Below, in pieces: positions 1-6,348 of a DNA stretch of 6,437 bases. A program made the position numbers and the translations under genes. The notes below the pieces were generated by a model. It was not told the DNA's origin. It did no database searches and worked only from the letters and a program-made list of their open reading frames with translations. The number at the start of each line of letters is the position of its first letter. Position 1 is the first letter of the stretch. Source of the DNA: CAYSPT01 sp964432985 (GTDB lineage Bacteria; Muiribacteriota; CAYSPT01); the NCBI GenBank assembly GCA_964432985.1, contig CAYSPT010000137.1, positions 1-6,437 on the forward strand, read 5' to 3'.

Positions 1-2118
1 CCGGTCCTGGTAACTCCGGCAATGGTGACATCACAATTGGCGGTCCCGTCCGAGCTCATTGGAGCTTCGGTGGACAGCACGGTGAGTGCCGCCGGCAGTT
101 TCAACGGTTGGGATCCTTCGAAAAGCCCGCTCACCTTCATCCCCGGAACCGATACTTTCTCCGGCTCTTTGACGACCGAACCGGGTGCCCACCCGTACAA
201 GCTGGTGGTGGACGGACAGTGGATACCGGACCCGTCCAACCCCCGGTTTATCGACGATGGCTTCGGCGGAAAAAACAGTCTGCTCGAAGCCGGGACCGCC
301 GGGGGGGAGCTGAGATTCCTGCCGCTTTCGCGGTGGTGGTCACGAAAGGACGGGGGTTGGCGCTATCAGGCCGAAATGCTGCTCTCACACGTATCGGCTC
401 CCAAAGGCACGGCCGGCATGTCCCATCCTCTACTGGACATTGTTGTTATCGCTGGCGATCGTGTTTTACTCAATCCGGCAATCACGCTCACCCCATGGAG
501 AGACAAGTCATGGAAGCTCATACTGGACATCTGCGGGTTGAAAGATTCCACCACCAGCTTTTCACTGGCAGCGGCTGTGGCCCCAGGCCTGCCGTGTACC
601 GAATACCGGTGGTCAGACTCACCGGAGCCGCTCTCCCCTTCCTCCAACGTGCTGTATTTCGCCATGACAGACCGATTCATCAACGACAATCGGGACAATG
701 ACAGACCGGTGATAGATTTCGAGCTGTTTCACAGGGCCAATTATCAGGGCGGCGATTTTGCCGGGATAACCGGAGCCATCAGGGATGGCTACTTCAATCG
801 TCTCGGGGTGGACTGGATCTGGATCTCGCCGGTGATACAGGGCCCCGGCCGCGCTTACCGGGACGCCCTCCCCCCCCATCGAAAATTCTCCGGCTACCAC
901 GGGTACTGGCCGGTGGACATCTGGCAGCCGGAACCACGGTTTGGCACCCTGGACGAACTTAAAGAACTGGTGGCGGCTGCCCACGGCCAGGGACTGAAAA
1001 TCATGTTTGACGCCGTTTTCAATCATCTGCACCAGAACTCCGCCCCGGTACGGAACCACCCTGAGTGGTTCGTCCCGCTCGAACTTGGGGACGGGACATC
1101 CAATATACGCAAGTTCGACGAGCACCCCCTGACCACCTGGTTTGACAACTTCCTGCCGTCCTTCGACTATGCCCGGAGTCCCGAAGCCAGGCGCTTCATG
1201 GTTGAAAACGCCTTGTGGTGGATAGAGTCCACCGGGATAGACGGATTCAGGCTGGATGCGGTCAAACACATTCCACGAATCTTCTGGGAAGACCTCCGCC
1301 GGGCAATCAAGGACCGGTACCCTGATTTCCTGATGATCGGGGAGACCATTTCTGGACGCCGGGAGATAAATAGGTATCTGGGCACCGACTGCCTGGACGG
1401 CCAGTTCGATTTTCCTCTCTATTTTACTATACGAGACACCCTGGCCTGCGGTCGTGGAACCATGGAAGATGTGGAGAACGCCATCAGGCTTTCAGAAACG
1501 ACCTATCCCGCGGGCAGCGCCATGTCGCCGCTTCTTGGCAACCACGACTTCGCACGGTTCACCGCCTTCGCCGACGGCGACATCAAGCCTGGTGACGATG
1601 AAAAAGAAATCGGCTGGGAAAGACCGCCTGAGGTGGAGGATTACCGGGTCTTCGAGCGTCTCCGGGTGGCTTTCGGCCTGATAATGACCCTGCCGGGCTA
1701 CCCGCTCATCTACTACGGAGACGAGTACGGTATGAGCGGCGGGGGTGACCCCGACAACCGGCGTCCGATGAGGTTTGCCCCCCGTCGCAGCAAAGCGGAA
1801 CAAGCCACGGCTGATTTCGTATCGTTGCTGTGCAATCTGCGCCGGCGCCACCGGGCCTTGCGATCGGAAGCCCGGTGGCCCGTTCTAGCCCGTGGGGACA
1901 TCCTGGCTTATGCGCGGTATGACTTCAACAGCCGGGTTCTGGTCGTCCTGAACCGTTCCGACAAGATACAGCCCGTATCATTTGCCCTGCCGCCGGGATT
2001 CCCGGACCGATGCCGCCTGCAAGAAGAAATCCGGGGAGAAACCTTCAGGATCACCGATGGGAACCTTCATATGCATGCCGCACCGAGAAGCATCTCGGTC
2101 CTGGTACCGTCACGCTGA
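1..2118 (+). CDS. GH13 alpha-amylase family glycoside hydrolase with N-terminal CBM48/E-set domain (5' partial)
   Basis: Predicted to hydrolyse or transfer alpha-1,4 (possibly alpha-1,6) glucosidic bonds in starch, glycogen or maltodextrins. Numbering is from the ATG at 22. Residues about 20-90 look like a CBM48/glycogen-binding E-set domain (AGSFNGWD at 24-31, YKLVVDG at 59-65). Residues about 95-205 are probably a second beta-rich region. The catalytic barrel starts near 210 (VLYFAMTDRF). All four classical GH13 regions are present: DAVFNH 330-335; GFRLDAVKH with nucleophile D412; IGET with acid/base E441; GNHD with D509. GYHGYWPVD (291-299) and YYGDEYGM followed by GGGDPDNRRPM (564-583) recall neopullulanase, cyclomaltodextrinase and CGTase-type enzymes. 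A C-terminal beta-sandwich covers about 620-698. The frame stays open to base 1 and the ATG at 22 has no convincing Shine-Dalgarno site, so the true start, and any signal peptide, probably lies outside the window. The family call is firm; exact substrate and cellular location are not. Confidence 0.93.
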   Translation, partial: PVLVTPAMVTSQLAVPSELIGASVDSTVSAAGSFNGWDPSKSPLTFIPGTDTFSGSLTTEPGAHPYKLVVDGQWIPDPSNPRFIDDGFGGKNSLLEAGTAGGELRFLPLSRWWSRKDGGWRYQAEMLLSHVSAPKGTAGMSHPLLDIVVIAGDRVLLNPAITLTPWRDKSWKLILDICGLKDSTTSFSLAAAVAPGLPCTEYRWSDSPEPLSPSSNVLYFAMTDRFINDNRDNDRPVIDFELFHRANYQGGDFAGITGAIRDGYFNRLGVDWIWISPVIQGPGRAYRDALPPHRKFSGYHGYWPVDIWQPEPRFGTLDELKELVAAAHGQGLKIMFDAVFNHLHQNSAPVRNHPEWFVPLELGDGTSNIRKFDEHPLTTWFDNFLPSFDYARSPEARRFMVENALWWIESTGIDGFRLDAVKHIPRIFWEDLRRAIKDRYPDFLMIGETISGRREINRYLGTDCLDGQFDFPLYFTIRDTLACGRGTMEDVENAIRLSETTYPAGSAMSPLLGNHDFARFTAFADGDIKPGDDEKEIGWERPPEVEDYRVFERLRVAFGLIMTLPGYPLIYYGDEYGMSGGGDPDNRRPMRFAPRRSKAEQATADFVSLLCNLRRRHRALRSEARWPVLARGDILAYARYDFNSRVLVVLNRSDKIQPVSFALPPGFPDRCRLQEEIRGETFRITDGNLHMHAAPRSISVLVPSR

Positions 2119-2151
2119 TGAAGGAAGTGTAGCTGATAGAGGGAGTGTAAC
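2116..2151 (+). repeat. Imperfect 18-bp tandem duplication carrying two Shine-Dalgarno-like sites
   Basis: The first unit (2116-2133, TGATGAAGGAAGTGTAGC) starts with the GH13 stop codon. The second (2134-2151, TGATAGAGGGAGTGTAAC) matches it at 14 of 18 positions. Both contain a purine-rich Shine-Dalgarno-like core, AAGGAAG and AGAGGGAG. Only the second core is correctly spaced from a usable start, the ATG at 2154. The two units fill almost the whole 35-base spacer between the genes. Confidence 0.6.
2139..2145 (+). promoter_or_regulatory. Ribosome binding site of the alcohol dehydrogenase
   Basis: GAGGGAG lies 8 bases before the ATG at 2154. It fixes that ATG as the start even though the gene body is broken by the N run. 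The encoded first residues, MNAMVL, match the usual M-K-A-M-V-L opening of this dehydrogenase family. Confidence 0.75.
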
Positions 2152-2153
2152 AA

Positions 2154-2989
2154 ATGAACGCCATGGTTTTAANNNNNNNNNNNNNNNNNNNNNNNNNNNN
2201 NNNNNNNNNNNNNNNNNNNNNNNNNNNNNNNNNNNNNNNNNNNNNNNNNNNNNNNNNNNNNNNNNNNNNNNNGATGAAAACCTCTGTTCCCACTTCCGTG
2301 CCACGGGCAGAGACGTCAACGGCGGGTACGGGCAGTTCATGACGGTACCCGAACAATTTGCCTATCCGATCCCCGTGATTTTTTCGGATGCGGAGGCGGC
2401 GCCGCTTCTCTGCGCCGGCGCCATCGGTTACCGGTCACTAAAACTAGCCTGTCTGAAAGACGGCCAAACCCTTGGGCTTACGGGGTTTGGAGCTTCGGGA
2501 CACCTGGTGTTAAAGATGGTCAAACACCGGTACCCGAACAGCAGGGTTTACGTGTTTGCCCGGAGTGAAAGGGAACGCGAGTTTGCCATGGAGTTGGGCG
2601 CGGAGTGGGCCGGAGACACAGGGGATGAGCCCCCGGACAAGCTGAGAAGCATCATCGACACCACCCCTGTGTGGAAGCCGGTGGTGGAAGCCCTGAAATG
2701 CCTGGAGCCGGGGGGGAGATTGGTGATCAACGCCATACGCAAAGAGGAAATCGACCGCGACTATCTGCTCAAATTGGATTATCCAATCCATCTCTGGATG
2801 GAAAAAGAAATCAAGAGCGTGGCCAATGTGAGCCGTTCCGACATCACCGAATTCATGCAACTGGCAGCGGAAATACCTATCAAACCCGAGGTGCAGAAGT
2901 ACTCCCTGGAGGAAGCCAACCAGGCCCTCTACGAGTTGAAGACCCGTAAGATACGCGGGGCAAAAGTGCTAATGCTTGACGATAGTTGA
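2154..2989 (+). CDS. Zinc-dependent alcohol dehydrogenase (MDR superfamily), interrupted by an assembly gap
   Basis: Medium-chain dehydrogenase/reductase expected to interconvert primary alcohols and aldehydes with NAD(P) and zinc. The start MNAMVL (2154-2171) is followed by 100 N. Sequence resumes at 2273 with DENLC, where the Cys is expected to be the last structural-zinc ligand of the C-x2-C-x2-C-x7-C set. Then come GGYGQFM, FAYPIP, and SDAEAAPLLCAGAIGYRSLK, the family's typical substrate/cofactor-domain junction. The Rossmann glycine motif G-F-G-A-S-G is at 2483-2500. The end, EEANQALYELKTRKIRGAKVL, is also typical. The 238 residues after the gap plus about 105 before it would give the usual length of roughly 340. 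The catalytic zinc site (Cys, and the GHE motif) falls in the unseen part, so activity cannot be judged. The gene follows the GH13 gene by 35 bases, probably in one transcript. The start frame and the downstream frame differ only because of the arbitrary N length; a real frameshift is unlikely. Confidence 0.88.
2173..2272. other. Assembly gap (100 N) inside the alcohol dehydrogenase
   Basis: Exactly 100 N, the conventional placeholder for a scaffold gap of unknown size. One base (2172) of an incomplete codon precedes it, and the downstream reading frame begins cleanly at 2273. The true gap should therefore be a multiple of three plus two. By family length about 97 residues are missing, suggesting about 290-293 bases rather than 100. 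Confidence 0.97.
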
Positions 2990-3019
2990 GCACATCAACA
3001 ATAGTTGACCAACATCAAC
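2982..3019. repeat. Imperfect 19-bp tandem repeat with two small inverted repeats at the dehydrogenase 3' end
   Basis: The units ATAGTTGAGCACATCAACA (2982-3000) and ATAGTTGACCAACATCAAC (3001-3019) differ by one substitution and one inserted base. The first unit contains the dehydrogenase stop codon (TGA, 2987-2989). Each unit can pair GTTGA with TCAAC (2985-2989 with 2995-2999; 3004-3008 with 3015-3019), giving 5-bp stems. The stems are short, AT-rich and have no T-run after them, so a rho-independent terminator is not supported. The remainder of the convergent spacer, to 3081, shows no gene and no clear terminator on either strand. Confidence 0.55.
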
Positions 3020-3081
3020 GACTGATCATCATTGAAGGTCCGCAACAGGCAAACGTGTGAAATAAGCGGATTAACAACGGT

Positions 3082-3618
3082 TCAGGCAACGATGTCCGGG
3101 TTCAGTTTACTGACAAATTTACCCACCTTATTCATGAGTCGGTACAACCCTTTGACCGCCCCGGTTTCAACCACGCCGTCAAGGCTTTTATCCTCGATTT
3201 CCTTCCTGGCGTTCTCCCGGCCGCGGTTGAGAAGAGCAGTGATCTCCTCGTCGCTGAGATCCTTTTTCTCCTGGGCCTCAAGATAGGCAAGGGCGGCCCC
3301 AATTTCGCCGCAGTCAAACCAGAAACCGTCGCATATATTGCAGCGATCGAGTTTGATGCCCGATGAATACTGGTAAAGGAACGCGTCCATCACAACTTTG
3401 CACTTGGGACACATGAGGGAGCCTTCTTCGGTCCGGGTGAACTCATTGTCCGCAGGCTTTGCATCCAGCTCTTTCAGTTCACGTTCATCCATGCCTGATT
3501 TAACCGAGTCGAACTCTCCCTTGTCAAACCAGGTTCCACCACAGGATGAGCACATGTCTACTTCTATCCCGGCCCAATCCCGGGAGGAGAGGCTACCGCT
3601 GCAACGTGGACAATTCAC
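3082..3618 (-). CDS. Double zinc-ribbon protein (zf-TFIIB family), hypothetical
   Basis: 178-residue protein of unknown role with two copies of the zf-TFIIB type zinc ribbon. Copy one uses C3/C6 and C23/C26 followed by GGTWFDKGE (27-35). Copy two uses C70/C73 and C93/C96 followed by DGFWFDCGE (97-105), with an extra Cys at 103. The C-x2-C, C-x2-C, W-F-D-x-G-E pattern is diagnostic of the family. A charged helical stretch (about 112-145) and a basic C-terminal segment (about 155-172) follow. No signal peptide or membrane segment is visible, so it is probably cytoplasmic. The GTG start is chosen from a well-placed AAGGAG. It overlaps the stop of the upstream RNase E/G gene by 4 bases (GTGA), which implies translational coupling. 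Zinc ribbons bind nucleic acid or protein; a role with the ribonuclease is inference from position only. Confidence 0.85.
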   Translation of the reverse strand: MNCPRCSGSLSSRDWAGIEVDMCSSCGGTWFDKGEFDSVKSGMDERELKELDAKPADNEFTRTEEGSLMCPKCKVVMDAFLYQYSSGIKLDRCNICDGFWFDCGEIGAALAYLEAQEKKDLSDEEITALLNRGRENARKEIEDKSLDGVVETGAVKGLYRLMNKVGKFVSKLNPDIVA

Positions 3619-5495
3619 GTTTCTTCACTCCTTCCAGTCTTGCTGCGACTGCGATTTGCCTGAGGCCGCCGCGGACGTGGCCGCCGCTTGGCTCTCGTTA
3701 CTTTCCCTATTGCTGCGCTCCTGCTGGGACTCTTGCCAGCGCTCTTTTCCGTGCTACTCCCCGAACTCTTGCTCTTAGTCCCGTCCGTACTCTTGGTCGT
3801 ACTCCTGCTGGGACTTCTACTCGTACTCTTGCTCGTATTCCTGCTGGGACTTCTGCTCGTACTTCTGCTGGGACTTTTGCTCGTACTTCTGCTCGTGCTC
3901 CTGCTCGTACTTCTTCTCGTACCGGAAGGTTTCGTTGGCGCCGGCTTTTTTGATTCGATTTCTTTTGCCGAAGATGTCTTTTCCGCGTCAGGATCCGCGG
4001 CCGGTGCCGGCTTGGGTGGAACTTTCACGAATTCTTCCTTGAAATCGGAATAATTAACCGAAGGATCGCCGACGATACGAATGGTGAGGCTGCGCTCGCT
4101 TTCCAGAGTCACCAGCTCCTGCCGCAACTCGTTGAGTAGAAATTCCGCTACCACCGGGTTTACGCGCACCGTAACCTTGGAAATTCCCTCCCTGAGAGTA
4201 GAGGCGTTGAGCTTTCTCAAGATATGGACAGACATGGTCAACGGAGACTTCACCGTCCCGGACCCGCTGCAGCGGGGGCAGGTGATGAAACTGGTTTCAC
4301 TGAGCGAGGAGCTCAACCGCTGACGCGACATTACCAGCACTCCCAGCTTGTTGATCCTGGTAATGTCCCATTTGGCTTTGTCCGATTTCAGGTTTTCCCG
4401 CAGCAACCGTTCGACGGTCATCCGGTGTTTACGATCACGCATGTCTATGAAATCCAGGGCTATGATCCCACCGAGATCTCGAAGGCGCAACTGCCTGACG
4501 ATCTCCTCCACGGCCTCCATATTTGTTTGATAGGCGGTATCCTCCATGGAATCCCCCTTGGTAAACCTGCCGGAATTGACATCCACCGTTACCATAGCCT
4601 CGGTTTCTTCGATAACGATGTGCCCCCCGGATTTGAGGTTGACACGCTGGGCAAACATTTTCTCAATCTGCTCCTCCAGGTGATACCTGTCGAAGAGAGG
4701 CTGATCGGACTGGTAGAGCTTAAGCCTCCTGACATACCGGGGCATGACCTGGCGGGTAAAATTCCTGACCTGTTCGAAAGCTTCCTTGGTGTCTATCATC
4801 ACCTCTTTTACGTCAGCAGTGAAATAATCTCTCAGCGTGGATACCGCGGGATCCGCTTCGCTATAGATAAGAGACGGGGTCGGATCTTCGATAGCGTGTT
4901 TTTTCAGTGTGTCCCAAAGCCGGTACAGGTACCTGAGATCACGTTGTATATCTGCTTTGGTGCGACCTTCGCCAGCGGTGCGCATAATCAGGCCGAGCCC
5001 CTTGGGCACATCGAATTCATCTATGAGAGACCTGAGACGATGACGTTCTTTGGTGTCTTCTATTTTTCTCGACACCCCGTGTTTGTCAGCGCCGGGAAGC
5101 AATACCAGGTACCTGCCGGTAAGAGACAGGTAGGTGGTTAAAGCAGCGCCTTTTTTTCCACTGGCTTCACGGCAAATCTGGACCAGCAGCTCCTGGCCGC
5201 GTTCCACTACGGTTTCGACCCGGGCACGTTTGTTGCGACCGGCAACAGGATCCTCCGAGCGATAGGAAGGATGAATATCCTTGAGGGGTAGAAATCCGTT
5301 TCTTTTGGCCCCGAATTCCATAAATGCCGCCTGGAGACTTTTCTCCACGCTGGCAACACGTGCTTTGTATATGTTTCCACGGCTATGCCGCTTTCCTGAA
5401 GTCGACACCGAGTGGTTGGTTAAAAATCCATCTTCGATTATAGCCACCCGATACTCTTCGAGGTTGCGGGCATTAACCAGAATCTTCTTCGACAA
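3615..5495 (-). CDS. rng: RNase E/G family endoribonuclease with RS-repeat C-terminal tail
   Basis: Endoribonuclease cutting single-stranded, AU-rich RNA in mRNA decay and rRNA/tRNA maturation, in the cytoplasm. Of 626 residues, about 1-490 form the conserved core: an S1 domain with its RNase H-like surround (RGNIYKARVASV from 39), the 5'-phosphate sensor with R172-T173 (LIMRTAGEGRTK, 169-180), and the DNase I-like catalytic part with Mg ligands D305 (VDVNSGR, 304-310) and D348 (LDFIDM). The Zn-link CPRC has C406 and C409. All key residues are intact. The tail from about 492 is disordered: a Pro/Lys/Glu linker, ten Ser/Arg tetrapeptide repeats (529-568), a Ser/Lys stretch, then an Arg/Lys-rich end (601-622). 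The core length is like RNase G, while the disordered extension is like RNase E, so the symbol is approximate. The TTG start is supported by AGGTGA six bases upstream and by the family-typical MSKKILVNA. It lies 20 bases after the nucleotidyltransferase stop and overlaps the zinc-ribbon start. Confidence 0.95.
   Translation of the reverse strand: MSKKILVNARNLEEYRVAIIEDGFLTNHSVSTSGKRHSRGNIYKARVASVEKSLQAAFMEFGAKRNGFLPLKDIHPSYRSEDPVAGRNKRARVETVVERGQELLVQICREASGKKGAALTTYLSLTGRYLVLLPGADKHGVSRKIEDTKERHRLRSLIDEFDVPKGLGLIMRTAGEGRTKADIQRDLRYLYRLWDTLKKHAIEDPTPSLIYSEADPAVSTLRDYFTADVKEVMIDTKEAFEQVRNFTRQVMPRYVRRLKLYQSDQPLFDRYHLEEQIEKMFAQRVNLKSGGHIVIEETEAMVTVDVNSGRFTKGDSMEDTAYQTNMEAVEEIVRQLRLRDLGGIIALDFIDMRDRKHRMTVERLLRENLKSDKAKWDITRINKLGVLVMSRQRLSSSLSETSFITCPRCSGSGTVKSPLTMSVHILRKLNASTLREGISKVTVRVNPVVAEFLLNELRQELVTLESERSLTIRIVGDPSVNYSDFKEEFVKVPPKPAPAADPDAEKTSSAKEIESKKPAPTKPSGTRRSTSRSTSRSTSKSPSRSTSRSPSRNTSKSTSRSPSRSTTKSTDGTKSKSSGSSTEKSAGKSPSRSAAIGKVTRAKRRPRPRRPQANRSRSKTGRSEET
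3628..3633 (-). promoter_or_regulatory. Ribosome binding site of the zinc-ribbon gene
   Basis: AAGGAG on the minus strand lies 9 bases before the GTG at 3618-3616. It sits inside the last codons of the ribonuclease gene. This supports the GTG start and reinitiation of ribosomes at the GTGA stop/start overlap. Confidence 0.75.
3792..3911 (-). repeat. 12-bp tandem repeat encoding ten S-T/P-S-R/K units
   Basis: Ten consecutive 12-base units in frame with the ribonuclease gene (residues 529-568). In order they encode STSR, STSR, STSK, SPSR, STSR, SPSR, NTSK, STSR, SPSR, STTK. The pattern is close to AGY-ACG/CCC-AGY-ARR/CGR, with serine written mainly by AGY codons. Copies have diverged at silent and coding positions, so the array is not a recent perfect duplication. 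Weaker Ser/Lys units continue toward 3720. On the opposite strand the array yields a spurious leucine-rich open frame. Confidence 0.9.
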
Positions 5496-5501
5496 TTCAA
5501 A

Positions 5502-5507
5502 TCACCT
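5502..5507 (-). promoter_or_regulatory. Ribosome binding site deciding the TTG start of the ribonuclease
   Basis: AGGTGA on the minus strand is six bases before the TTG at 5495-5493. It lies within the 20-base spacer after the nucleotidyltransferase stop (TAA, 5518-5516). No upstream ATG or GTG in frame gives a better fit to the family N-terminus. Confidence 0.7.
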
Positions 5508-5515
5508 GCTATTCC

Positions 5516-6334
5516 TTACTTTGTTTTTTCGCACATCTTTTCCCGGTCTTTGATGTGGTCTTCGATATTGGAGTCAACGATCATATTCTTCTCGGTCTGA
5601 AGCACCGTCCGCCACTTACCGATGTCCAGATACTTTCCTTCGAGAACAAGGCCGTAAACCTTCTCTCCCCGTTTCACAGCCAGCTCTATGGCGTCGGTAA
5701 TCTGGAGCTCTCCCTTGCGGTCTGGCCGGGTTTCCTGTAAATAATTAAATATCTTTGGCTCGAACACATACACACCGCATAAGGCGAGGTAGTGATCTTC
5801 GAACTGAAACGGTACGGCTTCATCCAGGGTAGGTTTTTCAAGCAGCTCTTCCACCTCGCCACAGGTACCGTTGCACTCCTTGAGACGGGCTACTCCATAA
5901 GCCGTCGGGTCACTTACCCTGAAGAGCAATACGGTGGCCATGGCGTCATTTTTCCGGTGAACGTTGATCAGGTCGTTTATTTCCTCTTTCGGCTCGATGA
6001 ACGAATCTCCCAGGAGCGTAATGAAGGTGGTGTCTATCCAGTGGGCGGCCTGGAATATGGCGTGCCCCAAACCCTTGCGTTCCTGCTGATAGAGATATGC
6101 TATGTCAACGCCGAAAATGCTGCCGTCGCCCAGGTAATCCATCAGGGACCCTTTCTGGTACCCGACGATGACAAATATCTTCGTGATGCCTCCGACCTGG
6201 ATGTTTTCTACCGTGTGTTCGATAACCGGTTTTCCTAAAATGGGATAGATTTCCTTGGGAACAGCCCGCGAAAAGGGGAACAGGCGCGTGCCTTCCCCGG
6301 CGGCTGGAATGAGTCCGACTATTTTCCTGTTCAC
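5516..6334 (-). CDS. Sugar-1-phosphate nucleotidyltransferase (GalU/RmlA-like, probably glucose-1-phosphate)
   Basis: Transfers a nucleotidyl group from UTP or dTTP to a sugar-1-phosphate, releasing pyrophosphate and giving an activated sugar for envelope polysaccharide, glycolipid or trehalose/glycogen-type pathways; cytoplasmic. The 272 residues carry the nucleotide-binding signature AAGEGTR (11-17) with PKE (26-28), the GKPVIEH segment (34-40), the metal-binding LLGD (D110), YGVARL (146-151), EELLEKP (162-168), GELQITDAI (208-216) and YLDIGKW with D237, the expected second metal ligand. PKE resembles GalU-type uridylyltransferases, but the protein is a little shorter than most GalU (about 300), so dTTP or another sugar cannot be excluded. 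The GTG start is supported by a strong GGGAGGT. It is the first complete gene of the leftward operon, 20 bases before the ribonuclease. The C-terminal end (from about 258) is short, polar and Lys-rich. Confidence 0.88.
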   Translation of the reverse strand: MNRKIVGLIPAAGEGTRLFPFSRAVPKEIYPILGKPVIEHTVENIQVGGITKIFVIVGYQKGSLMDYLGDGSIFGVDIAYLYQQERKGLGHAIFQAAHWIDTTFITLLGDSFIEPKEEINDLINVHRKNDAMATVLLFRVSDPTAYGVARLKECNGTCGEVEELLEKPTLDEAVPFQFEDHYLALCGVYVFEPKIFNYLQETRPDRKGELQITDAIELAVKRGEKVYGLVLEGKYLDIGKWRTVLQTEKNMIVDSNIEDHIKDREKMCEKTK

Positions 6335-6340
6335 TACTGC

Positions 6341-6348
6341 ACCTCCCT
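6341..6348 (-). promoter_or_regulatory. Ribosome binding site of the nucleotidyltransferase
   Basis: AGGGAGGT on the minus strand lies six bases before the GTG at 6334-6332. It is a near-consensus Shine-Dalgarno site and fixes the GTG start. No convincing -10/-35 promoter is visible in the remaining 89 bases to the window edge, so the promoter or an upstream operon gene probably lies outside. Confidence 0.8.

Noticed and set aside
1982..2272. N-terminal extension of the dehydrogenase frame back into the GH13 gene
   Set aside because: This part is a shadow frame of the GH13 gene plus N bases. The real start is the ATG at 2154 with its Shine-Dalgarno site and family-typical MNAMVL.
2990..3081. 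Bidirectional terminator between the convergent genes
   Set aside because: Only 5-bp stems are present, with no GC-rich stem and no T-run on either strand.
3792..3911. CRISPR-like or noncoding repeat array
   Set aside because: Units are 12 bases with no spacers and lie in frame within a coding gene, so this is a protein-coding tandem repeat.
3688..4053. Leucine-rich open frame on the + strand that looks like a hydrophobic membrane protein
   Set aside because: It is the antisense reading of the Ser/Arg-coding repeat and linker of the ribonuclease. The intact ribonuclease frame with all catalytic motifs explains the sequence.
4224..5141. 305-residue + strand open frame opposite the ribonuclease
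   Set aside because: It lies fully antisense to the conserved ribonuclease core, shows no recognisable domain, and its first ATG has no ribosome binding site.
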